Counted from the first letter of the stretch, positions 15,224 through 24,842 are shown. The stretch: 33,344 nucleotides of DNA from Mesobacillus campisalis (GCF_000986785.1 NZ_LAYY01000036.1:1-33344), one strand, 5' to 3'. Numbers and translations are program-made. The notes: generated by a model from the letters alone, not told the origin.

Positions 15224-16374
15224 TATGACTCACTCTCCTTTTGATCCAATTCTTTATCCTTAAGGGAACTGACTTTATGTTTCAGGTAGGCACCACATGC
15301 ACTGAACAACAGGATCAGCCCGACGATAACAGAAGAAATTTCCTGCCTGATTCCTGCCTGTGAACTCATGTACGTGCTTCCCTGTTCAATAATCGATACT
15401 AAAAAGGATGAAAAAATAACCCCGATTGGATGAGAGTTTCCTAATAACGATACAGCAATGGAATCAAAACCAATACTTGATAAAACTTTGGGCTGTATGG
15501 AAGCAAAATAACCTAAATAATAAGTGACACCTGCCAGACCAGCCAGCCCGCCGGAAATTACCATGGCCAGGACTGTATTTCTTCCGACATTCATTCCTGC
15601 ATATTTTGCTGCATTACGGCTGGAACCGACCGCTTTAATTTCAAAACCAACTACTGTCTTGTCCATGAAAAACTTTAAGAAAACAGCGGTAAAAATGGCT
15701 AGGATAAAGCCCAATGGAAGATCCATTTTCAAGTTGGCCATTTCGACATTTACTAAAGTTAATCTTGCTGCTTCTGAGATGTATTGGGATTGCCTTGAAA
15801 CAGGATCAATGTAATACATTTGAATAAAAAAGCTTATAACATACTGGGCAATATAATTTAACATAATCGTAGATACGACTTCATTAATGTTAAATTTATA
15901 TTTTAGCCACCCCACTAATCCTCCCATTAAGCCACCGGCGGTCATACCGATTACCAGTACAAGCGGCTTGGCGATGATGGCATCCAATCCACTGTAGCCA
16001 ACCAGGATTGTCGCCAAAAAACCGGATACGAGCATTTGTCCGGAAACCCCAATATTAAATAGACCCGCCTTAAAGGCAACAGCGACTGCCAAGCTGGCAA
16101 ACACAAGCGGCGTCATGGCGTTCAGCAAACTCAAAAAGTCAGTCAGCATACTTTTATAGCCGGCATAGGAAGGCTTAGGCAGGATTCCTGCCCCCTGTAA
16201 CAAGTTATAAAATGCCTGGATGGGGTTTTTGCCAATGATTAGGATGACAATAGCCGCGGCAATAAAACTTATTAGGATGGCGACTAATGGAATCGTGACA
16301 GGCTGCCATTTCTCATCCCTGATTGGCCGGATTAGATTGTTCTTCGCGTTGTTTTTTCTCTTAACTTTACTCAT
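15223..16374 (-). CDS. nupP: Guanosine ABC transporter permease NupP
   Basis: This 383-aa permease has a basic N-terminus (MSKVKRKNNAKNN), one extra first helix and a BPD_transp_2 core with about eight more helices. The cytosolic coupling loop VGSSRNAAKYAGMNV (about residues 248-262) is typical. It overlaps the nupO stop by 8 nt, so translation is coupled. It pairs with NupQ, is driven by NupO, and is fed by the lipoprotein NupN. Confidence 0.93.
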   Translation of the reverse strand: MSKVKRKNNAKNNLIRPIRDEKWQPVTIPLVAILISFIAAAIVILIIGKNPIQAFYNLLQGAGILPKPSYAGYKSMLTDFLSLLNAMTPLVFASLAVAVAFKAGLFNIGVSGQMLVSGFLATILVGYSGLDAIIAKPLVLVIGMTAGGLMGGLVGWLKYKFNINEVVSTIMLNYIAQYVISFFIQMYYIDPVSRQSQYISEAARLTLVNVEMANLKMDLPLGFILAIFTAVFLKFFMDKTVVGFEIKAVGSSRNAAKYAGMNVGRNTVLAMVISGGLAGLAGVTYYLGYFASIQPKVLSSIGFDSIAVSLLGNSHPIGVIFSSFLVSIIEQGSTYMSSQAGIRQEISSVIVGLILLFSACGAYLKHKVSSLKDKELDQKESES

Positions 16375-17899
16375 GCTTTGCCCCCATCATATACTCTCCG
16401 ACTTCATTCGTCGTTAAGGATTCACTGCTGGCAATCTTTTGAAGCTGGCCATTGTAGATCACTCCAATGGTATCCGCTACATTCATGATTTCATCCAACT
16501 CCAATGAAACTAGTAAAATCGCTCTACCTTGGTCTCTTTCTTTAATCATCATCTTATGAATATTTTCAATCGCCCCAATGTCAACACCCCGTGTTGGCTG
16601 GACGAAAATCATCAGTGAAGATTGCAATTCAATTTCGCGTCCAATAATCGTTTTTTGCTGATTTCCCCCGCTCATCGAACGAACCTGTGTCTTGATGCCT
16701 TGTCCGCTTCTAATATCATATTTGTCAATCAGGCTGCTGCCGAATTGCTCGAATTCCTCTTTGTTTAAAATTCCCTTTTTGGCAAATGGCTCCCTATAGT
16801 ACTGCTTTAATGCCAAATTGGTTGAAAGATCAAAATCCAATACTAATCCAAAGCTTTGGCGATCCTCAGGTATATAGGATATTCCTGCTTCTGTTCTTTT
16901 TCTGATGCTTTCATTCGTTATGTCCTTACCGTTCAGTAAAATTTCACCGCCGCTGACCTTCGTTAACCCGGCAATGGCATCGGCAATTTCAACCTGGCCA
17001 TTGTCGGCGACTCCAGCGATCGCAAAGATTTCTCCACTCTTTATGGTAAAAGAAACATCTTTGACTACTTCAAATCCATCTTCATTTTTCACATTCAGGT
17101 GTTCAACCTTCAATACTTCCTCTTTAAACGCAGCAGGATTTTTATCCGATTTCAGGTTTACCTCCCTGCCAACCATGAGTTGGGCCATTTTCCTCGTGGA
17201 CGTTTCCTTGACATCCAACACATCTATTAATTTGCCCTTGTTCAATACTGCACATCGATCGGCTACTTTCTTGATCTCTTCCAGCTTATGTGTAATTAAG
17301 ATAATGGTTTTCCCGCCGTTCCGCAGGCCTTCGATAATGCCGAGCAAGAAGTCAATTTCCTGTGGCGTTAAGACAGCCGTCGGTTCATCGAATATAAGGA
17401 TGTCCGCTTCACGATACAGCACTTTTAAAATTTCTACCCGCTGCTGCATGGAAACAGTAAGATCGGATATTTTCTTCGTCGGATCCACCTCTAGGCCAAA
17501 GCTTTTAGACAGTTCTTCAATTTTTCGATTGGCACTCCGGATATCGACGTATGGGAAGATACCTGCCAGCTTTTTGACCGGCTCAACTCCCAAGATAATA
17601 TTCTCTGTAATCGTATAATCGGAAACGAGCTTAAAGTGCTGATGGACCATTCCAATGTTAAGCTTTGCCGCATGATTGGGTGAACTGATTTGGACCTTCT
17701 CACCCCGGATATAAATGTCTCCTTCATCCGGTTCATACATGCCGCCAAGCATACTCATCAGCGTTGATTTACCAGCCCCATTCTCTCCAAGCAGGGCAAA
17801 GATTTCTCCTTTTTTAATGCCAATGGATACATTGTCATTTGCCACGATTCCAGGGAAACGTTTGGTTATATGTTTCATTTCTACAATATAATCAGACAT
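16367..17899 (-). CDS. nupO: Guanosine ABC transporter ATPase NupO (double ABC domain)
   Basis: This 510-aa protein has two fused ABC domains, as in sugar and nucleoside importers of the RbsA/YufO type. The first has a normal Walker A (GENGAGKST, about residues 38-46) and Walker B (LIFDEPTAVLT). The second has a degenerate Walker A (GVADNGQVE) but an intact signature MSGGNQQK, the usual asymmetry for this family. AAGGAGACGAAAG precedes the ATG. A long stem-loop separates it from nupN, so it is probably expressed at a lower level than the binding protein. Confidence 0.94.
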   Translation of the reverse strand: MSDYIVEMKHITKRFPGIVANDNVSIGIKKGEIFALLGENGAGKSTLMSMLGGMYEPDEGDIYIRGEKVQISSPNHAAKLNIGMVHQHFKLVSDYTITENIILGVEPVKKLAGIFPYVDIRSANRKIEELSKSFGLEVDPTKKISDLTVSMQQRVEILKVLYREADILIFDEPTAVLTPQEIDFLLGIIEGLRNGGKTIILITHKLEEIKKVADRCAVLNKGKLIDVLDVKETSTRKMAQLMVGREVNLKSDKNPAAFKEEVLKVEHLNVKNEDGFEVVKDVSFTIKSGEIFAIAGVADNGQVEIADAIAGLTKVSGGEILLNGKDITNESIRKRTEAGISYIPEDRQSFGLVLDFDLSTNLALKQYYREPFAKKGILNKEEFEQFGSSLIDKYDIRSGQGIKTQVRSMSGGNQQKTIIGREIELQSSLMIFVQPTRGVDIGAIENIHKMMIKERDQGRAILLVSLELDEIMNVADTIGVIYNGQLQKIASSESLTTNEVGEYMMGAKHE

Positions 17900-17936
17900 C
17901 TTTCGTCTCCTTTATATGAAATAATAGAAAAGAAGG

Positions 17937-17992
17937 GAAAAGAAGTTCATCATTCCCCAGTTTTTAAATGGAGGGAATGATAAACTTCTTTC
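17937..17992 (-). promoter_or_regulatory. Intercistronic stem-loop between nupN and nupO
   Basis: The minus strand carries AGAAGTTTATCATTCCC paired with GGGAATGATGAACTTCT (about 16 of 17 pairs), then TTTTCCCTTCTTTT. Such hairpins after binding-protein genes commonly stabilise the upstream mRNA or cause partial termination. It would let nupN exceed the ATPase and permeases. Confidence 0.65.
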
Positions 17993-18023
17993 TAATGGGT
18001 CATTTTATATTTATTTCTATCTC

Positions 18024-19175
18024 TTATAACCCTGGAAACTTTTCTGGAGTATGGCCATTGAAATTGGATGCAGGTACGATTGTGCCGTCTTTTACCAGCT
18101 CGTAAGCTTCATTCATTTTATTAAGTGTATCCTCTGATAATTGATGACGTCCTTCGTCTTTTATAAATCCGGTGGAATCTGTATCTGCATGAAGAACGAC
18201 ATTTCCGCCTTTAAAGCTTCCATCAACAACAGAATTTAATGCTTTTTCAATATTCATAGCCATGAATTTTACCGCAGATGTCAATACGATATTTTCAGAA
18301 CCATTTACACCTTCACCAAATTGGTCAACATCGACACCAATTACCTTAACATCTTCTTTAGCTTCTTTAACTGCTGTGAATACACCATTTCCAGTGCCGC
18401 CTGCGGCAACAAAGATAATATCTGCACCTTTTTCAATCAAGGCGTTCCCAACCACTTTACCCGTTGCTGGATCTGCAAAGGATCCCGCATAGTTCCCGCC
18501 AACGTCAGTTCCATTTACATCAGTCCCTGAATACCCTGACAGCTCAACGACTTCTACATTTTTGCCAAAAACAGCATTGGCATAATTCACACCTGATTCA
18601 AAGCCAAATTGATAATTTACATTTGATGGATAAGCGATACCGTTTACAACGGCTACTTTATTTGTTTTTGTTTCAAGTGCGGCGGCCATTCCTGCAAAAA
18701 AGCCACTTTCTTGTTCAGCAAAGTTCATGGCGTAAATATTTTCGAAATCTTTTTGATCACCTACAGGCGCAGGCTCAGAGTCATTCAGGATAAAGATTTT
18801 ATCAGGGTTTTCTACCGCCAGGCTGGAAACCCCGGCAAATTGAAAACCAGGTGTCACAATCACGTCATAGTCCGCGACAATATCAGCAACCGCTTGTACT
18901 GCCGCAGCCGGATCACCAGTTTCTTCTTTTACAGCCTTTACGGTTGCTGTCGGATGATTTTCAATAAAGCTCAAAATACCGTTATAATTATCTTCATTAA
19001 AGCTGCCATCATCCACACCTGAAGGGCTTGTCACAATGGCAATTTTCAATCCCTCTTCACCTGTTCCAGCTTCAGCTTCATTTTCAGTTGCTGATTTATT
19101 TCCGCACGCTGCCAAAACAGCAGCCATAAATGCAATGAATAATATCATTACAAATTTCTTTGTATTTTTCTCCAT
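18024..19175 (-). CDS. nupN: Guanosine-binding lipoprotein NupN (BMP family)
   Basis: This 383-aa extracytoplasmic lipoprotein has a type II signal with the lipobox LAAC (Cys24), an acidic Ala-rich linker, and a BMP/PnrA-type periplasmic-binding fold. The conserved segment VTSPSGVDDGSFNEDNYNG near residue 50, and later the AAGGTGNGVFTA and VIGVDVDQFG segments, are typical. BMP proteins bind purine nucleosides. AGAGGGGG lies 9 nt before the ATG. It is the first gene of nupNOPQ; its leader contains a guanine riboswitch with terminator, and a PurR-type box pair lies upstream of the promoter. Confidence 0.94.
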   Translation of the reverse strand: MEKNTKKFVMILFIAFMAAVLAACGNKSATENEAEAGTGEEGLKIAIVTSPSGVDDGSFNEDNYNGILSFIENHPTATVKAVKEETGDPAAAVQAVADIVADYDVIVTPGFQFAGVSSLAVENPDKIFILNDSEPAPVGDQKDFENIYAMNFAEQESGFFAGMAAALETKTNKVAVVNGIAYPSNVNYQFGFESGVNYANAVFGKNVEVVELSGYSGTDVNGTDVGGNYAGSFADPATGKVVGNALIEKGADIIFVAAGGTGNGVFTAVKEAKEDVKVIGVDVDQFGEGVNGSENIVLTSAVKFMAMNIEKALNSVVDGSFKGGNVVLHADTDSTGFIKDEGRHQLSEDTLNKMNEAYELVKDGTIVPASNFNGHTPEKFPGL

Positions 19176-19210
19176 CGAATGGATCCCCCTCTGTTTATCA
19201 TGGTTGTTTT

Positions 19211-19249
19211 TGTAAAAATTAAAAAAAGCACCGATTTATACCGGTGCTT
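19211..19249 (-). terminator. Riboswitch-controlled leader terminator of nupN
   Basis: AAGCACCGGTATAAATCGGTGCTT on the minus strand, as arms AAGCACCG and CGGTGCTT (19218-19249 overall including one extra pair), is followed by TTTTTAATTTTT. It lies between the guanine aptamer and nupN. Confidence 0.9.
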
Positions 19250-19310
19250 GACTGAGGGGGGTAAATAAGGGAATGGGAAATAAAGCTTATCCCCATATTT
19301 ATATACACAC

Positions 19311-19377
19311 CTCGTAGTCAAGCCATTTACGGTAGCTTGGTAGAAACTTTCGGGCCATATCCCCAATATTATACGAG
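19311..19377 (-). promoter_or_regulatory. Purine (guanine-type) riboswitch aptamer for nupNOPQ
   Basis: The minus strand shows CTCGTATAATATT, then GGATATGG, GTTTCTACC, a CCGTAAA loop and TTGACTACGAG closing P1. The specificity base is C (GACTACG), as in guanine aptamers. A terminator follows at 19211-19249. High guanine is expected to stop transcription into the transporter operon. Confidence 0.95.
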
Positions 19378-19402
19378 AATAATATTTAATTTTTACAAAC
19401 CC

Positions 19403-19431
19403 ATAGTAACACTCGAAAATGGGGATGTCAA
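19403..19431 (-). promoter_or_regulatory. SigA promoter of nupNOPQ
   Basis: TTGACA (19426-19431) and TACTAT (19403-19408) on the minus strand, 17 nt apart. The start site would be near 19396, shortly before the aptamer. Confidence 0.85.
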
Positions 19432-19435
19432 CAAA

Positions 19436-19478
19436 AATGCGAATACTTTTATAAAAATAAACATTAACGTTCGGAAAT
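19436..19478. promoter_or_regulatory. Candidate PurR operator upstream of nupN
   Basis: The strong box is AACGTTCGGAAAT (19467-19479), whose complement ATTTCCGAACGTT fits AWWWCCGAACWWT at 12 of 13 positions. Its partner CGAAT (19440-19444) is a weak CGAAC, exactly 24 nt from GTTCG (19469-19473), the same spacing as at 14118-14151. The pair sits directly upstream of the -35. Confidence 0.6.
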
Positions 19479-19671
19479 AAGAGGAAAATAGCCAGAAAAT
19501 CACGACCGGTTTTTCTTATAACAAAACATTACACCAATACTAACAAGTGAATTCATGGATAATATGGATAATCGAGCAGTTAATGTTTATGAAAACCGGA
19601 ATAGAATATTGTCTAGAAATAATTTTTCTGTTATTTTAAAAAAATCACTTATCTAATTGGAGGTATTTGCT

Positions 19672-20193
19672 ATGAATCGTCATGACCCGCAATTTTATAT
19701 TTCAAAACTTGGACTAACTCCCCATAAAGAAGGCGGATATTATAGAGAAACATTTCAATCTGCAGAGGTGACCTCCGATAAAGAGTTAACCGTGGATTTC
19801 GAAGGGAAGCGCAGACTATATACGAGTATTTATTTTCTATTAACGTCGAAGGACATTTCCCATTTTCATCGCTTAAAATCTGACGAATTATGGTATTTTC
19901 ATGCAGGCAGCCCTCTAACAATTCATATGATTGAGGAAAATGGGGAGTATAAAGAAATGAAATTAGGATTGAATCTCGATGAAGGAGAAGTCCCACAAGC
20001 ATTAGTTCCGAAGAATGCCATCTTTGGATCATCTGTCATGGGTGAGGATACCTTCTCTTTGGTGGGATGTATGGTATCGCCAGGTTTTGAATATAAGGAC
20101 TTTGAGTTATTCACACAAAGCGAACTTCTGTTAAAATATCCTCAGCATAAAGAGGTAATCATGAAGATGGCCTATGAAATCATTCCTGATTAA
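19672..20193 (+). CDS. Cupin_5 / DUF985 family protein
   Basis: This 173-aa soluble protein shows the DUF985 cupin pattern: LGLTPHKEGGYYRETF near the N-terminus, IYFLLTSKDISHFHRLKSDELWYFHAGSPL (about residues 49-78, with the cupin His and Glu residues) and LVGCMVSPGFEYKDFEL near the end. Proteins of this family (yeast YML079w-like) have a jelly-roll fold and no firmly known reaction. TTGGAGGT lies 7 nt before the ATG at 19672; the in-frame TTG at 19657 is part of that ribosome binding site. It is a single plus-strand gene between the nup promoter and the ctc paralogue. Confidence 0.88.
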   Translation: MNRHDPQFYISKLGLTPHKEGGYYRETFQSAEVTSDKELTVDFEGKRRLYTSIYFLLTSKDISHFHRLKSDELWYFHAGSPLTIHMIEENGEYKEMKLGLNLDEGEVPQALVPKNAIFGSSVMGEDTFSLVGCMVSPGFEYKDFELFTQSELLLKYPQHKEVIMKMAYEIIPD

Positions 20194-20203
20194 TGACAAC
20201 GAT

Positions 20204-20248
20204 AAAAAAGAGGCTTCCCAAAAGTTTACTCCACTTTTGGGAAGCCTC
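20204..20248 (-). terminator. Terminator of the ctc-like gene
   Basis: A perfect 16-bp stem (GAGGCTTCCCAAAAGT and its complement, loop of 7 nt at 20226-20232) is followed on the minus strand by TTTTTT. On the plus strand no T tract follows, so it mainly serves the minus-strand gene. Its arm sequence is shared with the hairpins at 21181 and 22682. Confidence 0.85.
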
Positions 20249-20407
20249 GACTAATATTAAAAAACAGCAGAATATATTCCAAAAATATTGACATCACTTT
20301 TCCCGTTATTTATACTTTTAATGGAAAAAGAGATGGAGTTCTATACATTTGAAATGAAATAGGTTGATAGTTTATTAGCTTAGCGGGCAAATACTATAAC
20401 CTTATTT

Positions 20408-20998
20408 TTAAGATTCAACTGCACTAGGCTCCTCTTCTTCCTCCGTGACCGATTTCACATAGTCAATGATGACAATGGTTTCTTCATCCTCATGCTTGAT
20501 GGTGCAGTTGCCATAATCTAATTTAACATCTGATATTTTTACAGCATGGCCGATTTGAAAATTAGTCATGTCTATTTCAATATTATCAGGTATATCATTT
20601 GCTTTTGCTGTTATATCCAATTCGTGAAGATATTGTTTAACAACCCCTCCGGCTTTCTCACCAGCCGATGTCCCCTTTAGGATCACACTGACTTTTGTAT
20701 CAATTTCAGTGTCCTTATCTACGTGAAGAAAATCCACGTGAAGCATATCTTTTGTTACCGGGTCATTCTGGTAATCCCTTAAAATCACATTTTTTGATTT
20801 TCCATCAAGATTCAGAGATATTATTCCATTTCTGCCAACACCTTTTATGACTCTTAATAAATCGGTGTTTTTAATAAAAATCGACCTCGTATCCATATCC
20901 CTTCCATAAACGATGCCTGGGATTCCCCCATCCAATCTCAATTTTTTCAATGCAGATTTTTTTACAATCTTTCTTTTTTCAGCTACTAACGTATTCAC
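20408..20998 (-). CDS. ctc: 50S ribosomal protein L25 / general stress protein Ctc
   Basis: This 196-aa protein has the N-terminal L25 5S-rRNA-binding domain (residues 1-90: AEKRKIVKKSALKKLR, GIPGIVYGRD, LHVDFLHV) and the C-terminal TL5/CTC domain (about 95-185), ending in an acidic tail (TEEEEEPSAVES). L25 binds 5S rRNA in the large subunit; Ctc is stress-induced in B. subtilis. The GTG start has AAAGGTGG 8 nt before it. The usual ctc lies between prs and pth near the origin; here it is next to DUF985 and adh, so it is probably a second, diverged copy (inference). A strong SigA promoter with an inverted repeat at the start site precedes it. Confidence 0.9.
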   Translation of the reverse strand: MNTLVAEKRKIVKKSALKKLRLDGGIPGIVYGRDMDTRSIFIKNTDLLRVIKGVGRNGIISLNLDGKSKNVILRDYQNDPVTKDMLHVDFLHVDKDTEIDTKVSVILKGTSAGEKAGGVVKQYLHELDITAKANDIPDNIEIDMTNFQIGHAVKISDVKLDYGNCTIKHEDEETIVIIDYVKSVTEEEEEPSAVES

Positions 20999-21035
20999 TT
21001 AACTTCCACCTTTCTCTTTTCCTTTAGGTCATTCC

Positions 21036-21055
21036 AAGACAACTAAAATTGTCTT
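21036..21055. promoter_or_regulatory. Inverted repeat at the ctc start site
   Basis: AAGACAA and TTGTCTT, perfect 7-bp arms 6 nt apart. The repeat begins 8 bp beyond the -10 box, overlapping the expected transcription start. It could be an operator or a short 5' stem. Confidence 0.45.
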
Positions 21056-21063
21056 ACAATTCA

Positions 21064-21092
21064 AGTATATCCAAACCATTATGTTATTTCAA
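21064..21092 (-). promoter_or_regulatory. SigA promoter of the ctc-like gene
   Basis: TTGAAA (21087-21092) and TATACT (21064-21069) on the minus strand with a 17-nt spacer. I did not find a SigB-type promoter here, unlike classical ctc. Confidence 0.75.
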
Positions 21093-21174
21093 ATTAACCC
21101 GATTGCTTAGCTGAGTTATAACTCTATCCAGGTTTGGGAGGTTTTGAATACCGCCAAGGATGTTTATGCAAATG

Positions 21175-21219
21175 AAAAAAGAGGCCTCTCAAAAGTTCAC
21201 TGAACTCTTGAGAGGCCTC
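21175..21219 (-). terminator. Terminator of adh
   Basis: The arms 21181-21198 and 21202-21219 pair over 18 bp with one mismatch around a 3-nt loop, followed on the minus strand by TTTTTT. The arm resembles those of the ctc-like and groEL terminators. Confidence 0.85.
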
Positions 21220-21257
21220 CGTTCATTTCCTTTATGTTGGCAAAATGCAGCAAGTTG

Positions 21258-21301
21258 CCAACAAATCCTTATAAATCAAGGCTGTGAGGGCGTTATTACA
21301 T
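21258..21301 (-). repeat. Diverged copy of the groEL 3' end (candidate attachment-site scar)
   Basis: On the minus strand this reads ATGTAAT...CCCTC...CCTTGAT..ATAAGGATTTGTTGG, identical at 35 of 44 positions to 22747-22790, which includes the last codons of groEL (ATG TAA). It follows the adh stop directly. The two copies are 1,489 bp apart in direct orientation and flank adh. Confidence 0.6.
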
Positions 21302-22371
21302 TAATTCATTTTTAAAACAGGTTTAATAACTGAACCATTCTCTGATTCTTCGAAGGCCTCATTTATTTGTTCAAATTCATAGAATTTTACCATTCGGTCA
21401 AATGGAAATTGTCCCTTCTTATAGTAAGAAATCAATTCTGGAATAAATTTTTGTGGAATTGCATCTCCTTGACTGGTTCCTACAATACTGATACCTCCCA
21501 GTGCTAAGGTTTCCAAAGGTATAGTAAGACTATAATCAGTAACGACAGTAGCAAGTTTTCCAAAAGTATCCAATGATGCGACTGCTTGTTCGATTACCAT
21601 ATCTACTCCAGTAGTATCAAGTACATTCTGCACTCTTGCCCCAGTAATATCTTTGATCTTTTCGGCAATCTCGACATCTTTGCCACTTTTAATAGTAGCT
21701 GTCGCCCCCAACTCTTCAGCAAGTTCTAAGCGATTTTCATGGAGATCAATTCCAATAATATGTTCGCAACCTGCAATTTTAGCAGCCATAATGGCACTTA
21801 ATCCAACAGCCCCGACTCCAAATACCGCAATTGAACTACCTGCTTTAGGTTTTAGCACATTCAAAACAGTACTAGCTCCTGTTTGTAAGCCACAACCTAG
21901 TGGAGCCGCTAAAGCTAAGTCCATATCCTTATCAATTTTGACAACATTCCTTTTGTTAACGAGTGAGTATGTTGCAAAGGAAGATTGTCCAAAGAATCTG
22001 GAAACCAATTTATTGGTATCTTGATCTATATGACTATTTAAATTAAGGTCAGCATAATACCTGCAATGTGCAGGGTGATTAGCTAAACAATTATCACATT
22101 TTCCGCAACTTGCAAATGAGACAACCACATGATCTCCTTTTTGCAATTCAGTAACTTCAGATCCTATCTCTTCAACAATTCCAGCGCCTTCATGACCAAG
22201 AACTGCGGGTGGGTTAACCATACCGGTGTCTCTCCCTGAAACATCAGTATGACAAATCCCGGATGCTGTTACTTTTATTAAAACATCCTTCGGACCAAGT
22301 TCAGGCAGTTCGATGTCAGTAATTTCAAAAGGGTGTCCCGTTTTGGGGGTTACTGCAGCTTGTATTTTCAT
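21301..22371 (-). CDS. Zinc-dependent alcohol dehydrogenase (aryl-alcohol type)
   Basis: This 356-aa medium-chain dehydrogenase oxidises an alcohol or reduces an aldehyde with NAD(H). The catalytic zinc ligands are Cys40 (SGICHTD), His60-Glu61 (LGHEGAG) and Cys160 (APLGCGLQTG). The structural zinc loop has Cys89, Cys92, Cys95 and Cys103. The Rossmann motif GVGAVG (185-190) and Asp209 (GIDL) suggest preference for NAD over NADP. It most resembles benzyl/aryl-alcohol dehydrogenases of the XylB type, though the substrate is not certain. It is a single gene with its own terminator, lies directly downstream of groEL, and is flanked by direct repeats of the groEL 3' end, which suggests acquisition. 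Confidence 0.92.
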   Translation of the reverse strand: MKIQAAVTPKTGHPFEITDIELPELGPKDVLIKVTASGICHTDVSGRDTGMVNPPAVLGHEGAGIVEEIGSEVTELQKGDHVVVSFASCGKCDNCLANHPAHCRYYADLNLNSHIDQDTNKLVSRFFGQSSFATYSLVNKRNVVKIDKDMDLALAAPLGCGLQTGASTVLNVLKPKAGSSIAVFGVGAVGLSAIMAAKIAGCEHIIGIDLHENRLELAEELGATATIKSGKDVEIAEKIKDITGARVQNVLDTTGVDMVIEQAVASLDTFGKLATVVTDYSLTIPLETLALGGISIVGTSQGDAIPQKFIPELISYYKKGQFPFDRMVKFYEFEQINEAFEESENGSVIKPVLKMN

Positions 22372-22681
22372 AATTATATTCTCTCCTTATCTAAAGTTTG
22401 TATCTGCTTTCTAATAGCAATTCATTCGCAGGAATTTCCGGAGATAGTCTATTTGTTTCCTCTTTCTGCACCATCCCGAGTAGACCTTATCTCTAATCCC
22501 GTTCCCCATCCGTATAAAAATAAACGTTGAGTCCAAATACGGTTAGATTAAATCAATAAAAGTGACACTCATTTCCCCGACAATCGTTTGGCTCATTAGA
22601 GATGTACTCCGCAATCTGGCTCGATTGATGAACATATGTTAGCTTTTCAAAGAAAATATGTTAAATAAGAAAATAAAAAAA
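22372..22681. other. 310-nt leader region upstream of adh
   Basis: On the minus strand this contains AAGGAGAG just before the adh start and a SigB-like promoter candidate at 22501-22525. No open frame with a ribosome binding site is seen. The part near 22560-22660 shows nothing I can name. Confidence 0.45.
22501..22525 (-). promoter_or_regulatory. SigB-like promoter candidate for adh
   Basis: GTTTAT (22520-22525) and GGGAAC (22501-22506) on the minus strand, 13 nt apart, resemble the SigB consensus GTTTAA and GGGWAW. The last -10 base differs. It lies about 130 nt before the gene, so the leader would be long. Confidence 0.3.
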
Positions 22682-22720
22682 GAAGCTTCCCAAAAGTTTT
22701 CACAACTTTTGAGAAGCCTC
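22675..22720 (-). terminator. Terminator of groES-groEL
   Basis: The arms 22682-22698 and 22704-22720 pair over 17 bp with two mismatches around TTCAC, followed on the minus strand by a T-rich tract (TTTTTTTATTTTC). Confidence 0.8.
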
Positions 22721-22746
22721 TAGATTAGCAAACCACTCTCACCTTA

Positions 22747-24446
<1,700 letters not shown>

Positions 24447-24476
24447 CTACTTTCTATTCTAATGTCCCGGGTAGCT

Positions 24477-24764
24477 TTATTCGCCTACAACTGCCAGGAT
24501 GTCGCTTTCGCGCAGGATCAGGTACTCAGTACCCTGGTACTTCACTTCTGTACCACCGTATTTTGAGAAGATGATGCGGTCGCCAACGTTTACCTCCAAA
24601 GCAACGCGCTCTCCGCTTTCAAGAACACGGCCGGAACCTACAGCTACAACTTTGCCTTCCTGAGGCTTCTCTTTAGCTGAGTCAGGTAAAACGATACCGC
24701 TTGCAGTTTTTTCTTCAGACTCAACAAGCTCGATTACAATGCGATCACCTAATGGCTTGATCAA
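24477..24764 (-). CDS. groS: Co-chaperonin GroES (Hsp10)
   Basis: This 95-aa lid of the GroEL chamber reads [20 protein letters not shown], includes the mobile loop [19 protein letters not shown] (about residues 15-33) and ends [12 protein letters not shown] chose the TTG start at 24764: GAGGAGG lies 9 nt before it and the resulting N-terminus matches other Bacillus GroES proteins. An in-frame start 18 nt further upstream would overlap the ribosome binding site. It is first in the operon with groEL and is preceded by a perfect CIRCE element. Confidence 0.97.
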   Translation of the reverse strand: MIKPLGDRIVIELVESEEKTASGIVLPDSAKEKPQEGKVVAVGSGRVLESGERVALEVNVGDRIIFSKYGGTEVKYQGTEYLILRESDILAVVGE

Positions 24765-24805
24765 GTTAAACAACCTCCTCAAATAATATGTAATTTAGTG
24801 GATTA

Positions 24806-24832
24806 TTAGCACTCTCCTCATTTGAGTGCTAA
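24806..24832. promoter_or_regulatory. CIRCE element (HrcA operator)
   Basis: Perfect match to TTAGCACTC-N9-GAGTGCTAA. It lies between the promoter and groES and by established knowledge binds HrcA, which represses the operon until heat stress. Confidence 0.98.
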
Positions 24833-24842
24833 CACAATTTAT

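Noticed and set aside
16905-17618. 237-codon plus-strand frame opposite nupO
   Set aside because: Shadow of the ABC ATPase; low-complexity S/T-rich product.
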